A stretch of DNA of 64,000 nucleotides. Source: Dillenia suffruticosa (Eukaryota > Streptophyta > Magnoliopsida > Dilleniales > Dilleniaceae). Below are positions 24,974 to 35,190 of this stretch, piece by piece (the stretch's first letter is position 1; the number at the start of each line of letters is the position of its first letter). The stretch lies in contig JAVTVX010000012.1 in NCBI GenBank assembly GCA_033439265.1, positions 9,041,001-9,105,000 on the forward strand, given 5' to 3'. The notes beneath the pieces were generated by a model. The model was not told where the DNA came from, searched no databases, and saw nothing but the letters and a program-made list of their open reading frames with translations. The position numbers and the translations under genes were made by a program.

Positions 24974-25189
24974 CTACACAATTAAATAAAAAATATCAGT
25001 AGAACAAATTGATTGACACTCATTTGGGTATTTCATAGGATCAAAAATAATAAATTTAACAATCTCGCCGTTGAACTCAACGGAGAAAGTACCCTCATCC
25101 ATATCTATTTTAGCTTTTGCTGTCTTCATGAATGGTCGTCCTAATAGAAGTGGAGCTGAATCTATGATGGTGTCTCTTTCCATTTTCAA
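24974..25189 (-). pseudogene. Athila-like protease C-terminal region
   Basis: Minus-strand frame with IIDSAPLLLGRPFMKTAKAK, FSVEFNGEIVKFIIFDPMKYP and a short hydrophobic end. LLLGRPFMKTA is the conserved motif after the aspartic protease active site in gypsy polyproteins. It lies downstream of the 25320-25772 frame in the same orientation, separated by stops. No RT follows. Confidence 0.8.
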
Positions 25190-25319
25190 GATGTAAAAAT
25201 TAGTTAAAAAAATTAATTCGTTAATCTACACCAAAATATCTACACCAAAATATCTTCACCAATCCCTTCTGGATTTGCATAAGAATGGTCAGCTAGCTAA
25301 ATAATAATTTCAGTTTCTT

Positions 25320-25772
25320 TTATGGGACCAATTTCAGAGCACTATAAATTGAATAAGGTATGATATTAACAGGTACTCCTAAATCTAGCATGGCATACTC
25401 CATTTGTTTCTTACAAATAACATAAGGTAGAGTGAACATACCTGGATCTGTATATTTTTTTGGTAGAATTCTCTTGATGATATCAGACACATTCTCACCC
25501 ATCTCGTCACCTCTTATTTTCCTTATTTCCTTCTCGTATTCTTCCATCTTGGATTCCTCAAACCTACAAGGAAAATGTGGCACAATTGTACTAGAAGTAT
25601 TAGGCAAAGAAGACTTGGATGTTACCTTGATTGGATTTTCATGCTTGCATTCATCTTCTCTATCCATATCTTTCTCTTCATTCACTTTCTTTGATGGAGT
25701 AAAGCTCAAATGAAATTCCTTCTCACTTCTCAACGTTATTGCACTAACGTTCTCTTTAGGATTTACTACCAT
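25320..25772 (-). pseudogene. Athila-like gag-protease linker and protease start
   Basis: The minus-strand frame begins VVNPKENVSAITLRSEKEF (the TLRSGK-type motif of plant gypsy gag/PR). It passes a lysine/glutamate-rich linker (YEKEIRKIRGDEMGENVSD) and reaches the protease: ILPKKYTDPGMFTLPYVICK and YAMLDLGVPVNIIPYSIY. The active site usually reads D-L-G-A-S-I-N; here LDLGVPVN keeps Asp and Gly. The frame stops shortly after, unlike an intact polyprotein. Confidence 0.82.
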
Positions 25773-25779
25773 TTGTGAA

Positions 25780-26920
25780 GGTAGTTTCCCTGAGGTTTGA
25801 GCTTCTAAGTTACTAAGCGAGGTTGCCAGTTGAGTGATTTAATTCCCCAAATTCTGTATACTCACTCTCATTTCTTGTTAAAATTGTTGAGTATTAGTTG
25901 CAAGAACCTTCACTATCTCCTCCAAAGACATACCAGAATTTAAGGGTTGTGTAGGTTCGGGTGTTGGTCTGTTGAAATATTGAGGTAGATATATTGTCTG
26001 TTCTCCTTGGTCCCCATAGCTCAAATTTGGATGATCCCTTTATCCAGGATTATAATGGTTGGAGAAATGATCATACATATGTTGAGGTTGACCAAGAAAT
26101 CCTTCTATGGCATTTGCTTGATAAGTGGAATCTTCTTGTAGGGAAGGACACATATCCATCGGATGTCCAAACATTGAGCATATTCCACAAATCTTGGTTG
26201 TTTGTATTTGCCCTGCAACTATCTAAAGAACCAAAGTAGATAGTTTAGAAATTTGATTTTCAAGATTTGAGTGACTTACCTCATTGACACATCTTGTAGC
26301 TCTATCCCCTCTCATCTCAAATTGTTGAGAATTTTCTACCATATTTGAGATTAACTGTCTGGCTTCTTTCGATATTTTATAGACCAAAGCTCCTTTACTG
26401 GTTGCATCTACCATACTTCTATCCATCGGTAGAAGTCCTTCATAAAAATATTGAATTAAGAGCTGATCTGGTATTTGATGATGTGGGCAACTGGCGCAGA
26501 GTTGTTTGAACCTCTCAAAATATTCGTATAGTGTCTTTCCGTTAATCTATCTGATCCCACATATTTCCTTTCTGATGTTGGCAGCCTTAGATGCAAGAAA
26601 AAAATTTTCTAAAAATAATCTCTGCATTTCATTTCATGTATTGATCGAAGTAGGAGGTAGATAGTACAACCAATCTTTCGCCTTATCTTTTAGGGAAAAA
26701 GGAAAAGCCCTCAATTTGATTTGTTTCTCAATCACATCTTGGGGTTTCATACTCGAACAGACAATATAAAATGCTTTCAAGTGTTTATGTAGATCCTCAC
26801 CTAGAAGACCATGAAAAATTGAAAATAAGTGAATCAAACCATATTTGAGTTCGAATGCTACCTCAAGAGCTGGATACTCGATGCACAAGGATTGTTAGTT
26901 CAAAATTGGTGCAACTAACT
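25780..26920 (-). pseudogene. Athila-like gag remnant with zinc knuckle
   Basis: The minus strand from about 26910 reads LCIEYPALEVAFELKYGLIH, HGLLGEDLHKHLKAFYIV, IKLRAFPFSLKDKAKDWLYY. Further down come SMVDATSKGALVYKISKEAR and NEVSHSNLENQISKL (26223-26426). A knuckle-like CGICSMFGHPMDMC at about 26143-26184 follows, then the conserved linker ANAIEGFLGQPQ. This is the structural protein that would form the particle. At least three stops and a frame change near 26600 disable it. Confidence 0.88.
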
Positions 26921-27010
26921 CTTTCAAAGTCTTTACATGATTTTTCATCATTTCTTCCTCGTCAAAAATAGTAAGCAAGTGAAAAGTACAAACTAAGAAA
27001 TTAATATAGT

Positions 27011-27028
27011 TCCCCGGCAACGGCGCTA
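27011..27028 (-). other. Primer-binding site, tRNA-Asp
   Basis: The minus strand reads TAGCGCCGTTGCCGGGGA. It matches the complement of the plant tRNA-Asp 3' end (TGGCGCCGTTGCCGGGGA) at 17 of 18 positions. It lies 5 bases from the 5' LTR edge and fixes the element's orientation. Confidence 0.9.
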
Positions 27029-27033
27029 AAATT

Positions 27034-28310
27034 TGGACCGCTTTATCGAAACCCTAAAATTAATACTGATCTCCCAATACAACAAACTTGTAGTAATAGT
27101 GGTACCAAGTCGAATCCCACGGGAACTATATTGATTTAATCTCTTAGTTATTGCTAAAATAAAAAGGGGAGGATTTATAAAATAAATTTCTAACTCAAAA
27201 ATAGAAAACCTAAAATTAAAAGATAAATCAACAACATAAAAACGCTAAAAATTATAGAAGAAATTCAATATACTAAACTCCGATTCAAAGGTTCACACAT
27301 TCGATTATTTCACTAATCATTGGTTAAAAATATTATTCTTACGATTCAAACATTTAATCTTAAATTCATTATGATAGCCATAATAAATTTTATATTTTCC
27401 TAAATTAATTGACCAAACTCAGTATCCAATCAAAATTTATCATTAATCGACTGGACATGATAACGTTCCATATCAATATAATGACAGTATTAAGTTTTAC
27501 AAAAGCAGTTAAAGCAAAATACAAATAATCAGGATAGATGTACAATTATTTGTTTTTATTCCATCGATTCCTTAGATTAAAATGAATATTGGTAAATGAC
27601 CTATAAATATAAATAACATATATGCTACTCGTACCATTCATTCATGACAATTACGGATCACTGAAATCCTAGATACAATAGAAAAATTGATATTAAATTA
27701 AATTGTCAGATTAACCAATATCAATTTTTATGTAAATAAATTAAGAATCGACAAATATCTAAATTAAAAGAGCAAGAATTTAAATGAAACTCATAATCTC
27801 ACAGTGAAGACAATCAATGAAATTCCCCTTGAATCAAAAGAAAAGAATTTAGTCACTTACGGTGACCATGTTCTTGAGATAAAACAAAAGAAAGAAGAAA
27901 AAAATTGTTCTTCAAAGAAAAAAAAAAGAAAAAAGAAAAAAACTAAACCTAGAAGAAATTAGAGAGCAGCAGCTGCCTCCTATTTTTGTGATTTGAGTGA
28001 ATAGTGCCATCCCCTATTTGGAATATATATAGATCATGAGACTCCGAAATAAATTAGAAGTCTTCTCTTGTTGTGGCCTAGATCTCAAAAGATTTTCCCC
28101 TAAAAAAATAGGAAACAATTAACTCCTTTAAGAAATTTTACTTGAAGTAAAATTTCTAAAATAAAGTTTCTATTCTAGAGGTTTCTTCCTTTCCTTTGTA
28201 TGCCCAATTGAAATCTTGAACTATTTTGCTTCAAAAATGCCTCCTTAAGGCAATTTTGATCCAACCTCTAATTTTTGGTCCCTAAAAATAAAAAAGGTCA
28301 TAAAAATAAT
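27034..28310 (-). repeat. 5' LTR of the Athila-like element, truncated
   Basis: Aligns with 21500-22845 from TGGACCG (27034) up to about 28310, then the alignment stops. The last ~60-70 bases (the minus-strand start of the LTR) are missing and replaced by inverted gag sequence. TATA-like GAATATATATAG at 28021-28032. Confidence 0.85.
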
Positions 28311-28350
28311 TTTGAACTAATAATCCTTGTGCATCGAGTATCCAGCTCTT
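28308..28350 (+). repeat. Inverted gag fragment fused to the truncated 5' LTR
   Basis: 43 bases here are the reverse complement of 26866-26908 (gag start of the same element) with about one mismatch; for example GCATCGAGTATCCAGCTCTT here against AAGAGCTGGATACTCGATGC there. Its presence outside the LTR in opposite orientation shows a rearrangement: an inverted partial second copy, an aberrant reverse-transcription product or a recombination. Confidence 0.85.
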
Positions 28351-28769
28351 TTGTCAAATTCATACTAATACCAATACCAATACCACATATGTTTAGGTAG
28401 GTTTAGATGGGTAAGTTATTAAGAAAAGTTGAGTTAGTTTTGTTTATTATTTCTAATCACAAATCGATACCTCCCACCTTCTTTTTTTTATTATCTTTTT
28501 TCTCATTCAATTTTTCATTATTTTCATTATTTAAATATGATAGATATATAATTGATTTGATGAATATATATTTTTTTAATGATTTTGTATTAAATATATA
28601 GAATTTTTACTTGTTTCAATTTTTTTTTGAAATGGTTTATATAAATTTCATAAAAAACAAAAAATTAGAAAAAAAATATAGACACAATTAAATTAAATGA
28701 GATGGAATTAAAAGAAATAAAAAATTATAAAATATAATAGTTGAACTATAAATAAAAATAAAGTTAGAT
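28351..28769. other. AT-rich spacer
   Basis: Starts with a short (ATACCA)n run at 28372-28390, then T-rich and A-rich sequence with no coding homology. Would be expected to hold the missing start of accessory gene copy 2 if the insertion were simple; I cannot see it. Confidence 0.5.
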
Positions 28770-29453
28770 TTTGCGAAATTACCATGACTTACGTACAATT
28801 ACCATGAAATTACTATCTACTTACCACATACCATCTACATACCACGACTATATATCACAAACTTACCACTAACTTACCACTATATAAATTTACTTACCTA
28901 CTTACCATTTACTTAACTAGATAAAACTACATCTATCACAAATTTACCACAACTTACCACCTAGACTATTTTCAAATATAAAGGTATATGATACAAATAT
29001 CATAACAATTTTATGTTTTACAGACGTTACAATATATAGATTAGTATGAATAGAATTTATACAAACGGTTTGTTTTAACCGTGAGAATTGAATATAGTTT
29101 TAAAGAATGATGGAATTTATGTATTACCATATATCTAAAACCTATGGAGATAGTATTGTTAAGTAGACAATAAAAAAAATTTTATATTGAAATTGTTTTT
29201 AAACCGTGCTGAAAAGATTATTACATTTACTGACCACAATTTTTAACCAACACAATTGAATATTGCTTTACAGTCAGTTGTGGTACATTTACTCATATTT
29301 GCTAAATTTTTCTTCACGAATATTTTAGTCGGTTGGGAAAGGCTTCTATTTTCTGACGGTTTAGTTATAGGGTGTCTCTATAAACTATAAAAACCGTGAC
29401 TAAAAGTCACTGACGTTAAAAGTTACCGTTAGGACAAGGCTTTAATTTTGTAG
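28770..29453. mobile_element. CACTA element terminus (right end)
   Basis: Ends at 29449-29453 with TAGTG, i.e. CACTACAAAATTAAAGCC on the minus strand, the hallmark of En/Spm ends. The 400 bases inside carry repeated ACGGT/ACCGT words (AACGGTTTG, AACCGTG, GACGGTTTAG, TTACCGTTAGG). 28770-28960 is a TTACCA-rich tract, both typical of CACTA subterminal regions. The next three bases are TAT. The other end was not found; accessory gene copy 2 at 20696-21499, read on the minus strand, points away from this end and could belong to the same element (inference). Confidence 0.65.
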
Positions 29454-30653
29454 TGTATCTTCCCTAACATTGTGAATGGATTGATTGTTATGTTTATGAA
29501 TGAGAAAATGTTTTTCTGGGTTTTTCCAAAATGTTTTTCTTTAACTTGGATTTTTATAATGGTTTGTAAATGTAAAGTGTCCCTAGAAATATTATGATTT
29601 AAGTAATGAAATCTATACACTTTTAAATATATTTTGTGCCATGTCAAATTGACTTATGGATATTGTTGTTGAATTCATGGATTGAGAACTTTGATGATTT
29701 TCTATGCCACATAATAGGTTTTTATGAAATGTATATGTGTAGGGTGTGAGCACCCATGTAAATGTCATGATTAGTTTAAACTTCCATGATCCGAATCGAT
29801 GGAGTGATATGGTTAGAGCTTATTATACTTGAGGGGGTAGGTGCGGTAGAGAGATATCTCCCAAGTTCCTATAGAGTTAACTTAGTTGCACCACCTTAAA
29901 GGTCTCGAACTAAAACTAAGGTTAAGAGTGATGTTTATGATTGATAATAATTGAAAATCTCTTGGCGGTTCCACCATTAGTCTAGACGAAGCTTTTGGTA
30001 AAAAGATTTTGAAGCAAATCCCTTGATTTTGAATATGTGAATTTGAATGCTTATTATGTTTTAAGCAAATTATGACATATGTTGAGAAATGTTAAGATGA
30101 CTATATGATATTTTTATTGAATCGTAAATATGATTTTGAAAATATTGTTTGACAATTTCACACTCATCACTTATTTTCTTACACAACTATATAATTGCAC
30201 TACATTCATTGAATATTTTTATATTCATTCCTTTATTTTTATTCTTTTTAACGGAAGTGTAGAGATAAAAATCACTCCACCCTATCTAGATCTAGTCGAG
30301 GAGAGAGTCTTTTCGGACCAATTGTTGGTTCAGTCCTTCCTAATTGTGAATTTTTGAGACATGTAGATGGACCCATTGGAAGACATTTTAAAGTTGAAAC
30401 CCCTCTTGTAATATATTTTATATGTGTTTTTCTAAAGTTGAAACACATATTTTGGAAGTCATATTTTGAAATATTAAATATTTATTTGTTTCTTACATGT
30501 TTTGAGATTTAAATATTTTATGTGTTGGATTTCTTAACTCGGAAATGGTGTCATCATAGCCTACGTTATCTTGGGATACATGATGGTAATTGCATGTATT
30601 TCTAGATCACGTGGCAATTGTCGTATACTTAGACCCGATGGTCGAGGCGTAAC
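29454..30653 (+). repeat. Gypsy LTR, 3' portion only
   Basis: Resembles the 3' part of the Tekay-type LTR at 2039-5214. Both have AGCCTACGTTATCTTGGGAT / AGCCTTGCGTTACCTTGAGT near the end, finishing GTCGAGGCGTAACA against ATCGAGGCTTGACA. The upstream part stops exactly at the CACTA terminus at 29453, and the right edge interrupts copia reverse transcriptase. So two boundaries are shared with other elements. No coding sequence is present. Confidence 0.6.
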
Positions 30654-30654
30654 A

Positions 30655-31320
30655 ATAATCCACTCCTTGTTTCTGCTTATAGCCTTTGACAACAAATCTC
30701 AACTTGTATTTTTCTATTTCGCCTCTAGAATCTTTTTTCAGCTTGTATACCCAATTTACATTAATAGATTTTTGACCTTTTGGAAGTGACACCAGCTCCT
30801 AGGTTCCGTTTTTCTTTGTTGCCCTAATTTTTTTCTTCATGGCTTTCTTCCGATTCTTTTTCTTATAGCTTTTTCAAAATTCAATGGCTTAATTCCTACC
30901 AAAAGGCAAAACAAGCTAACATTATTGAACTCTTCTATTGGTTTTGTCATTTCATAAATCTCATGCAAGCTTCAGAGTTTTGGAAATCTTTCATGAGAGG
31001 AATATGGTGATGAAGTTGGAGAAGCAGGGTCTACTTGTTGATTGGTCTCCAAATCAATTCCTTGTTCTTCTATCAAAAAAAAAAAAGAAAAATAATCACA
31101 CTTGTCATCATATTCAACTCTCCAATCCCATTGTCCTTCTTCATCAAATTCAACATCTCGACTTACTATAATGTTCTTTTTGTAGGGATAATAAAGCTTG
31201 TTTATGGCCAATAAAAATGAGTTTTTTTGCTGCAATCGTCTATCTTTGATCTCTCCTTTTTAGACACTTGAGAATATGTAAGACATCCAAAAATCTTTAA
31301 ATGAGACACATCCGGCTTCC
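30655..31320 (-). pseudogene. copia C integrase end and truncated reverse transcriptase
   Basis: The RT start is at 30665-30792: LPKGQKSINVNWVYKLKKD and YKLRFVVKGYKQKQGVDY, the standard opening of copia RT. It breaks off before the catalytic YVDD box. Upstream (30972-31235) are the integrase C-terminal and linker sequences (YPYKKNIIVSRDVEFDEEG, then SPTSSPYSSHE), frameshifted relative to RT. Sense is minus, downstream of the integrase core. Confidence 0.85.
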
Positions 31321-32005
31321 TTCCACTCCAGACTTCATATGGAGTTCTTCCTCCATTGCTTCTAGTTGGACTTCTGTTAAATAAATATACTATACATGAT
31401 ACAGTTTCAGCTCAAAACTCCCTTGCCAATTTCTTGCTCTTCAACATACTTCAAGCCACATTTAAAACTGTTCTATTCTTTCTTTCGGCAATGCCATTTT
31501 GCTATGGCGTTCTTGGCACTATCAAAGGATGACAAAGACCATGTGTCTCACAAAAAGAAATAAACTCATGAGAAGTGAACCCACCTCCTCTATCAATCCT
31601 CAAAGATTTAATTTGATAGCCACTTTCCTTCTCAACTTCTACTTTAAATTTCTTAAAAGCATGAATTGCATCAAATTTCTACTTCAAAAAATAAACCCAT
31701 GTTTGCTACCATAATCATCCATAAACATCAGAAAATAATTGTTTTTACCCGAGGATGAAGAATTGATCAAACCACAAACATCATCATGAATTATCTCTAG
31801 AAAAAGCTTCCTTTGGAAAAGCTTTTCTCGCATGCTTCTCGAGAAGACATGCCTCACCAAATTTATCAACACAATCAACTATAGACAAAACATTCACTAA
31901 CTTTTTCTCTCCTAACAATTTCAGCCTACCAAAGTTCATATGACCAAACCTTAGATGCCAAAACCAATCTGAATCTTTAATACATGATTTCAAATATTTG
32001 CCCAC
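31321..32005 (-). pseudogene. copia C GAG-pre-integrase and integrase core
   Basis: The minus strand has WFWHLRFGHMNFGRLKLLG (pre-integrase His motif), VDKFGEACLLEKHARKAFP, then EIIHDDVCGLI and YFLMFMDDYGS (first catalytic Asp region), followed downstream by degraded target-joining sequence including GIAERKN-like and SPYEVW-like readings. Two overlapping frames indicate a frameshift near 31830. Non-functional. Confidence 0.85.
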
Positions 32006-32086
32006 ATCAGTTTGTTAATTCAGCATAAACATCCAATTTTTTTATATGGAAACTTTAGCTAACGAATTACCATCTGCATCTTTTAG

Positions 32087-32365
32087 TCAAAGATAAGAAT
32101 TTATCATGTAAAAATCATACCCTTTTTTTAAGAGTTGGCCAAGATTCAAAATATTAGTAGATAAATTAGGCACATAGTAGATATCTGAAATCAATCTTTG
32201 TCCACCATTCTTTAAAAAAAAATCAAAATAGTAATTCGTTACCTTCTCATTCAGCTTAATGAATTTGCTTTGATCACCACTCATATGATTGCTCGCACTA
32301 TTATCCAAATACCAAGAACAAGTATCTAAATGCCCCTCTGTTTTTAGGGCCATCAGTAAGGTCAC
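32087..32365 (-). pseudogene. copia C protease region
   Basis: The frame reads DTCSWYLDNSASNHMSGDQ, FLKNGGQRLISDIYYVPNLS and LNLGQLLKKGYDFYM. Copia proteases have the active site D-S-G-A-S-N-H; here Asp-Asn-Ser replaces Asp-Ser-Gly, so the catalytic motif is damaged. It is followed downstream by the pre-integrase domain in proper order. Confidence 0.85.
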
Positions 32366-32403
32366 CTCATCTACATCTTCTGTGTAATCAGCAGATTGGC
32401 TTG

Positions 32404-33321
32404 CTAGTTTACTGGGTTACAACATTCCCATGAGAAATGTCTATATTTGTGGTAATTAAAGCACTCCATGTTTGATTTGTCATAGCTTCTTCCTCTTACT
32501 CTACCTTGACCAAAACCTTTAGATGTACTTTGGCTATTGTCGTCGTTAGATGCACCAGCATTATTTTGTTTCCTCTTCCGTGTCCAAGACCTTGATAAAA
32601 GCCTCTTTTGCATCCATGCTGAGCTTTGTAACTCTTTTCATGAGTTTCCAAATTACTTTGTAGTAGTAGGTTGCCATCCAAAGCTTGCTCGACCATAACA
32701 TGTTTATTTTTATCCAACCTTTCTTCATGGGCACGAAATGAACCATTGAGCTCATCAATCTTCACAGTATCCAAACCCTTGGAGTCTTCAATTTATTACT
32801 ACCACATGTTCAAACTTGGAGTCCAATGAGTATAGAATCTTTTCAACAACTCGTACATCTGGCAAAGTCTCATAATCTCTTCACATTTGGTTAACAATTC
32901 CCAATACACGATTAAAATAATCTAAAATAGATTCAGATTCCTTTTTCTTAATTGCCTCAAATTCTGCTATAAGAGTTTGAAGTCTGATCTTTTTCACCTT
33001 CTCTGCTCCTTTGTGAGATTTTTGTAGAACTTTCCACGCATCTTTAGAGGTAGCTACATCAGTGACTTTCTCAAACATCGAGTTATCAATACACTGATGA
33101 ATGAGAGCAAGTGTAAACTGATCTTTCTTTCTGACTTTCTCCGATCCTATCTTCTCATTCTGATTCAAGGAATACATGTTCTCAACCTATTTATATCCTT
33201 TTCTAACAACTTCCCATACTCCTTGTGATCCTAGTATTGCTTTCAATCGAATCACTAAATTGTCATAATTATCTTTGGTTAAACAAGGGTACCAAAAAGG
33301 GAGTGTGTTTTTGATTTCCAT
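32404..33321 (-). pseudogene. copia C gag
   Basis: The start at 33321 (reading NTLPFWYPCLTKDNYDNLVI after the first codons) comes just after the primer site. It continues through FTLALIHQCIDNSMFEKVTD, SKDAWKVLQKSHKGAEKVKK, FEAIKKKESESILDYFNRVL, and a second half with EERLDKNKHVMVEQALDGN. It ends in a basic region and a zinc-knuckle remnant CFNYHKYRHFSWEC whose second Cys has become Tyr. Stops at about 33180 and near 32880 and frame overlap at 32500-32770 show decay. Confidence 0.87.
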
Positions 33322-33328
33322 AATTTGT

Positions 33329-33340
33329 GCTCTGATACCA
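33329..33340 (-). other. Primer-binding site, initiator tRNA-Met (copia C)
   Basis: Exact TGGTATCAGAGC on the minus strand, complement of the plant tRNA-iMet 3' end, three bases from the LTR edge (CTCACA). Confidence 0.95.
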
Positions 33341-33343
33341 CTT

Positions 33344-33470
33344 TGTGAGAAAAGGGAGATGATGGATCATAGATAACTCACATGTAAGAGAGGAGATAAC
33401 CATTCTGATTTAATAAATTTCTATCCTCTGCTATAACTAATGAGTACAAGGGGTTATATAACATCAAAAT
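33344..33470 (-). repeat. copia C 5' LTR (outer edge uncertain)
   Basis: Begins at TGTGAG on the plus strand next to the primer site and contains a TATA-like TTATATAA near 33454-33461. The far edge cannot be set because the 3' LTR is missing; 33470 is a guess. Confidence 0.45.
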
Positions 33471-33479
33471 GACTGTTAG

Positions 33480-34440
33480 ATGGCTTTTGGTTTGGATTGG
33501 GGAATTGAAATCGAAATTAAAAATCTTGGAAATAGTATGAAGAAATTGATTTCAATATTAACTACTTGATTCAAATTAATACTATTATTGATATTTCATT
33601 TGTATATCTTTCGAAATAAAAATCATGTAATTGTTAATTTGTTCTTAATAAAAAATTGTTTTTATGATTTAAAATATTTTTTTATTAGCTATTTATTGCA
33701 TTTGAGATTTTTTATTATTAAAAATAATAATATTAAATTCAAAGAAAAAAGAAATTATTTGCTCTGTTTTTTTTGTATCTATTCAGACTTTTGTCTCATC
33801 TTCAACCCTCCATTACTTCAAATTGTCATACGTCCCTCTCTCTTCACTCATTCTCTCCATCTCTCCCTCTCCCCTTTCTCTCTCTTTAAAACCCACATCA
33901 TGCTAAAATCAGACATAATCAAGTCAAACCCAAAAAATGTCAACTCATCGTGTTCTCCTTCTCCACCTCCTCTTCTTCTCCCCCTCTCTCCCATCTCCAT
34001 AATACAAAGCCCTTCTCTCTCTAAAAAAAGCCGTAAACTCTATCTTTTCCTTTCCCCCTTCCACTCTCTTGACATCTCTAGCCTCAACTTCATCAGAATC
34101 CACATCGGATACCTCCCTTACCTCCTCAATCTCTCTATTGCAGACAACTACTTCTCCGGCCCCATCCTACCAGAAATATCTCTCCTCGCCAATCTCTGCT
34201 TCCTCAACCTCTCTTACAACACACTCAACTCATATTCAACCTTATCTAAGTTTTAGTTATTTTTCTTGGATTTTAGATATGAGTTTTGGTCAAAAGCCAT
34301 CATTTTATTTGGGTCTCACAAAATTCATATTTTGAGAGTTTCGTTCTCAAATCTTCATATCTATTTTATTAATCCAAACAACTTATATTGGTATCATTTT
34401 GATTCTTGATTTCTATATCATTTAACCAAACACCCTCATA
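33480..34440. mobile_element. Possible hAT-like carrier around the LRR fragment
   Basis: Left edge TTTTGGTTTGGATTGG..GAAATCGAAATTAAAAATC and right edge (reverse complement) GTTTGGTTAAATG..AGAAATCAAGAATCAAAATG are loosely inverted and use GTTTGGTT words common at hAT-type ends. No clear 8-bp target duplication was found. Weak. Confidence 0.25.
33937..34245 (+). pseudogene. 5' fragment of a BAM-like LRR receptor-kinase gene
   Basis: From ATG 33937 the frame reads a signal-peptide-like MSTHRVLLLHLLFFSPSLPS, a stop, then YKALLSLKKAV, the start of the LRR N-terminal domain. After a deletion and frameshift at about 34065, a second frame reads SLDISSLN, then YLPYLLNLSIADNYFSGPIL and LANLCFLNLSYN, i.e. 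leucine-rich repeats with the LSxNxFSGPIP-type core. The order matches the first exon of BAM1/2/3-type (CLV1 family) kinases, which sense CLE peptides at the plasma membrane (recalled). The WNxxTxxCxWxGVxC cysteine pair, most repeats, transmembrane segment and kinase are absent. It is a broken gene fragment, perhaps carried by a transposon. Confidence 0.68.
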
Positions 34441-35154
34441 GTTTAACTAAATACATGAAATGACTCTTGAGCAATGAATAGACAAGCTGGAAACAAAACA
34501 ATCAACTTAATTTCATATTACATTCACAACATACCATCCATGTTAAGTTTGTAGACTTCTTCGGCTACAACTACCCGCATTTCCTTTGTTACCCTTTCCC
34601 GTCGATCCTTGTGAAACTGTTGTACACATACTACTTCTTTAATAGCTTTTCCTTATCAAAGACTGGGTTATATATCAATTTCATTGAGTACATATTCATT
34701 CCTTACTTTTTGTAGGTACATCTGCTATCTTCCTTCCATTTCTCCTCAAGTTGTTGATTAGCGATGTGTCAATTCTATCACTAAACATCAAGGTTCTCAT
34801 TCCTTACAATATTCACCCATGCTTCTTTTAAGTGCACACATATTTGGAAATGATTTGACTCCCAATCTTTCTTGCACTTTTCATGTAATTTGCTGGCAAA
34901 CATACCAGTTATTTTCGTGCCACATTTGTTAGGATCCCTTTTAAGCTACCCTTTATAGACAATTACGAATTTTGGGGAAGGCAGTAGCCATTTCATTAAT
35001 AAGCTTAAACACCCGGTTTAGGAATTTGAGATTGGCTCTTTCTTCATCTCTATGATAGATTCATTGAAAACTCTCCAGAACTATTATATCTCCGAGAAAA
35101 CTTGTTCGTCTGCTCGTTCTTCGTCAATAGCCACTCCTAGGATCTCTAGACAAG
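34441..35154 (-). pseudogene. Unidentified minus-strand coding remnant, part 2 (split by CACTA)
   Basis: The minus strand immediately after the CACTA left flank reads TCLEILGVAIDEERADEQVF. After two stops come FNESIIEMKKEPISNS, SLLMKWLLPSPKFVIVYKG, LKRDPNKCGTKITGMFASKL and HEKCKKDWESNHFQICVHLK, continuing AWVNIVRNEN. Composition and conserved Trp/Cys look like real decayed protein. I do not recognise the family. It continues in the same strand and sense from 45621-45900 across the CACTA insertion. Confidence is for it being coding, not for a function. Confidence 0.45.
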
Positions 35155-35157
35155 TAT

Positions 35158-35190
35158 CATTACAAAATTAGAGCATTGAGGTGATGGTAA
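35158..35190 (+). repeat. Left terminal inverted repeat of CACTA
   Basis: 33 bases inverted-complementary to 45585-45617 with three C/T differences; the first CACTA is mutated to CATTA. Confidence 0.93.

Larger units (their letters stand above)
21500..28312 (-). mobile_element. Athila-like Ty3/gypsy element lacking RT and integrase
   Basis: Two direct repeats (21500-22845 and 27034-28310) flank an internal region with, in minus-strand order, a tRNA-Asp primer site, gag with a CCHC knuckle, and protease; a purine tract abuts the 3' LTR. Gag wording (HLKAFYIVCSSMKPQ, CGICSMFGHPMDMC) and the Asp primer site match Athila/Tat-type elements (family knowledge). Roughly 2 kb follow the protease, but I find no reverse transcriptase, RNase H or integrase, so the copy is internally deleted and would have needed enzymes in trans. 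By eye the LTRs agree in about nine of ten bases, indicating an old insertion. It sits inside accessory gene copy 2. Confidence 0.85.
30655..33345 (-). mobile_element. Decayed Ty1/copia element (copia C), partial
   Basis: Minus-strand copia with tRNA-iMet primer site (33329-33340), gag, protease, integrase and the start of reverse transcriptase. The rest of RT, RNase H and the 3' LTR are missing because a gypsy LTR joins at about 30653. Only the LTR edge next to the primer site is seen (from 33344 rightward). Multiple stops and frameshifts. Confidence 0.88.

Noticed and set aside
33588-34256. A single 222-codon frame taken as one gene
   Set aside because: Its first half is AT-rich non-coding; only the last ~55 codons are the LRR fragment, which properly starts in another frame at 33937.
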